5,740 nucleotides of DNA. It comes from Bacteroidota bacterium. GTDB lineage: Bacteria; Bacteroidota; Ignavibacteria; Ignavibacteriales; Ignavibacteriaceae. Both the position numbers and the translations under genes were made by a program. This document shows positions 4,533 to 5,740 of the stretch, one piece after another. A model generated the notes under the pieces. It was not told where the DNA came from and did no database searches. It saw only the letters and a list, made by a program, of their open reading frames with translations. Numbering within the stretch: the first letter of the stretch is position 1; each line of letters starts with the position of its first letter. The stretch spans positions 1 to 5,740 of the forward strand of contig JAJYOQ010000279.1 of NCBI GenBank assembly GCA_021796135.1, read 5' to 3'.

Positions 4533-5740
4533 ATTGATGAGCATACTCATTGAGTCTAATCTCAAGTTCGAGTAAATCTTCTATTATTTTCTGTCGAGAT
4601 TTCTCGGTTTCTTCTAAAATTTCCGGTATAATCTTTTTATAATAGTTAATCCCATCTTTCAAATTAGAATAGAATGTATTTAAAAATTCCTCAGCTTGGG
4701 CTGAAATAGGGTCCAAATTTTCATCTATTTTTTTCACCAAAAAATTTATGTACAAGCTAAGCTCTTTTATAAACATGTTTGGTCTATTGGGGTTGGTAAT
4801 AAGGTTTATTCTTCCGTAAATATGATCAACCATTTCATTTAAAGTTGCAATCTTTGAATAATATGCAAGATTCGGTCCCGGGCATACAGAGACAGCTTTA
4901 CTAATTTTTGGGGTATCAATATTATTTACTTTAAGAACAGAAGCTGCGAGCCCAACACAAAGACAAACTTTTTCCGTGGTTTTATCTAATTCTTTTTGAA
5001 AATCATCAAGGTTATTAGCATTTGACTTTAGATCATTTGTCTTTTTATTTACATATGAAATAGACGCTGTACAAGCGGGTTTTTCCGTATACTCTTTATT
5101 TGAGACAAGAAATTTTTTAATGCACGGGGCTCCCGGTTTACCTTCTTTAATTCTATCTGCTTTTTCAATTTCTTTGCTGCTTGTTCTAAGATTACTAAAA
5201 GGGACGCCAAGGGGGGAAACATCGCTTAAATATATATCATCTTCTCCTGCTTCGCAAAGCCTTTGTAAAGTTTCCTCATCCACATTCATTACTTCAGGAA
5301 CCAGAAGAAACGGGCTGCCCCAACCAACAGATTTGACCCCGTATTCTCTGATAAGAAAATTCTGTTCGCTTGCTTTGCCTACTCCGCCCTGTACTGTTAT
5401 ATCGAAGTCGAGCAGAGAATCATCGAATGAGATATCTTTTTTTAATAATGATTTCTTAAGCAATTCGCGCAGTGATACAAGTAATTCATTCTTCTTATTT
5501 TTAAATTCGTCAAGTATGGGACCTAATAGAAATCCCTCGGTTGCAAAGGCGTGTCCGCCGCAATTTAATCCGGATTCAATTCTATATTCCGAAACCCACA
5601 ATCCTTTATTTGCTAAAAACTTTCCCTGAATTAGAGCTGACCGGAAATCACTCACTTTTATTATAATCTTCTTTTTAAAACTACCATCATTCTTTGGGAA
5701 AAAATCTTTGAAGGTACCCAGGTAGCTGAATAAACGTGTA
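4525..5740 (-). CDS. Conserved-looking Cys-containing protein of unknown function, 5' end outside the window
   Basis: Seen: the frame is open to the right edge. The visible 404 residues are therefore a C-terminal portion, and the GTG at 5655 is an internal Val codon, not the start. Notable stretches, in visible numbering: ESGLNCGGHAFATEG (55-69); DFDITVQGGVG (111-121) followed by REYGVKSVGWGSPFLLVPE (131-149); YLSDVSPLGVPFSNLR (170-185); two Cys at 206 and 223; CLCVGLAASVLK (259-270); CPGPNLAYYS (286-295). The tail, about 345-400, is helical and coiled-coil-like. The GGVG then VGWGSPFLL pattern resembles the last two strands and phosphate-binding turns of FMN or sugar-phosphate TIM barrels such as nitronate monooxygenase or glutamate synthase. 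This is inference only. Seven Cys, some in CxC and Gly-rich settings, could bind metal or an Fe-S cluster. No signal peptide can be judged. Real coding is very likely; the function is not known. Confidence 0.85.
   Translation of the reverse strand, partial: TRLFSYLGTFKDFFPKNDGSFKKKIIIKVSDFRSALIQGKFLANKGLWVSEYRIESGLNCGGHAFATEGFLLGPILDEFKNKKNELLVSLRELLKKSLLKKDISFDDSLLDFDITVQGGVGKASEQNFLIREYGVKSVGWGSPFLLVPEVMNVDEETLQRLCEAGEDDIYLSDVSPLGVPFSNLRTSSKEIEKADRIKEGKPGAPCIKKFLVSNKEYTEKPACTASISYVNKKTNDLKSNANNLDDFQKELDKTTEKVCLCVGLAASVLKVNNIDTPKISKAVSVCPGPNLAYYSKIATLNEMVDHIYGRINLITNPNRPNMFIKELSLYINFLVKKIDENLDPISAQAEEFLNTFYSNLKDGINYYKKIIPEILEETEKSRQKIIEDLLELEIRLNEYAHQYA

Noticed and set aside
5120..5629. 169-codon plus-strand ORF
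   Set aside because: Antisense to the 404-residue minus-strand gene, whose frame stays open to the window edge with protein-like motifs; this product is Ser/Pro/Leu-rich nonsense.
5653..5655. GTG as the start of the right-hand gene
   Set aside because: The frame continues upstream without a stop to position 5740 and reads as plausible protein, so this is an internal codon.

Overview
This AT-rich window looks like chromosomal DNA from the Bacteroidota/Ignavibacteria side of the tree. The main clue is the protein at 2548-4098. It has a signal peptide and ends in a type IX secretion (Por) sorting domain with the QNYPNPFNPSTTI signature that is very common in Ignavibacteria-like genomes. The taxonomic call is an inference from family knowledge, not from a marker gene. 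All convincing genes lie on the minus strand, so transcription runs from the right edge to the left edge.

Layout in the direction of transcription: (1) 5740-4525, a gene entering from the right edge, 404 residues visible. It is a Cys-containing protein of unknown function whose visible part includes a stretch resembling the last strands of a TIM barrel. (2) 4524-4099, an intergenic stretch. It holds a strong imperfect hairpin, a short reading frame broken by one stop codon, and the AT-rich promoter and leader of the next gene. (3) 4098-2548, the secreted T9SS cargo protein, with a GTG start, a strong Shine-Dalgarno and a good intrinsic terminator at 2484-2521. (4) 2483-2160, an intergenic stretch with a 42-residue coding-looking fragment and two small dyads. 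(5) 2159-672, a PLP enzyme of the class V aminotransferase / cysteine desulfurase-like fold. (6) 671-406, an intergenic stretch with a perfect 14-bp inverted repeat flanked by 9-bp direct repeats, and a well-formed promoter. (7) 405-331, a 24-residue membrane peptide too short for ordinary gene callers. (8) 289-1, the start of a multiheme c-type cytochrome that runs off the left edge.

The only pair with a clear case for being one transcription unit is the small membrane peptide and the multiheme cytochrome: same strand, 41-nt gap, one promoter candidate upstream. The other genes look like independent single-gene units with no obvious shared pathway. No tRNA, rRNA, CRISPR array, insertion sequence or defence module was recognised. 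The points most worth a second look are the membrane peptide in front of the cytochrome, the unknown Cys-containing protein, and the compact 4341-4540 segment, where hairpin, broken frame and opposed small ORF overlap.
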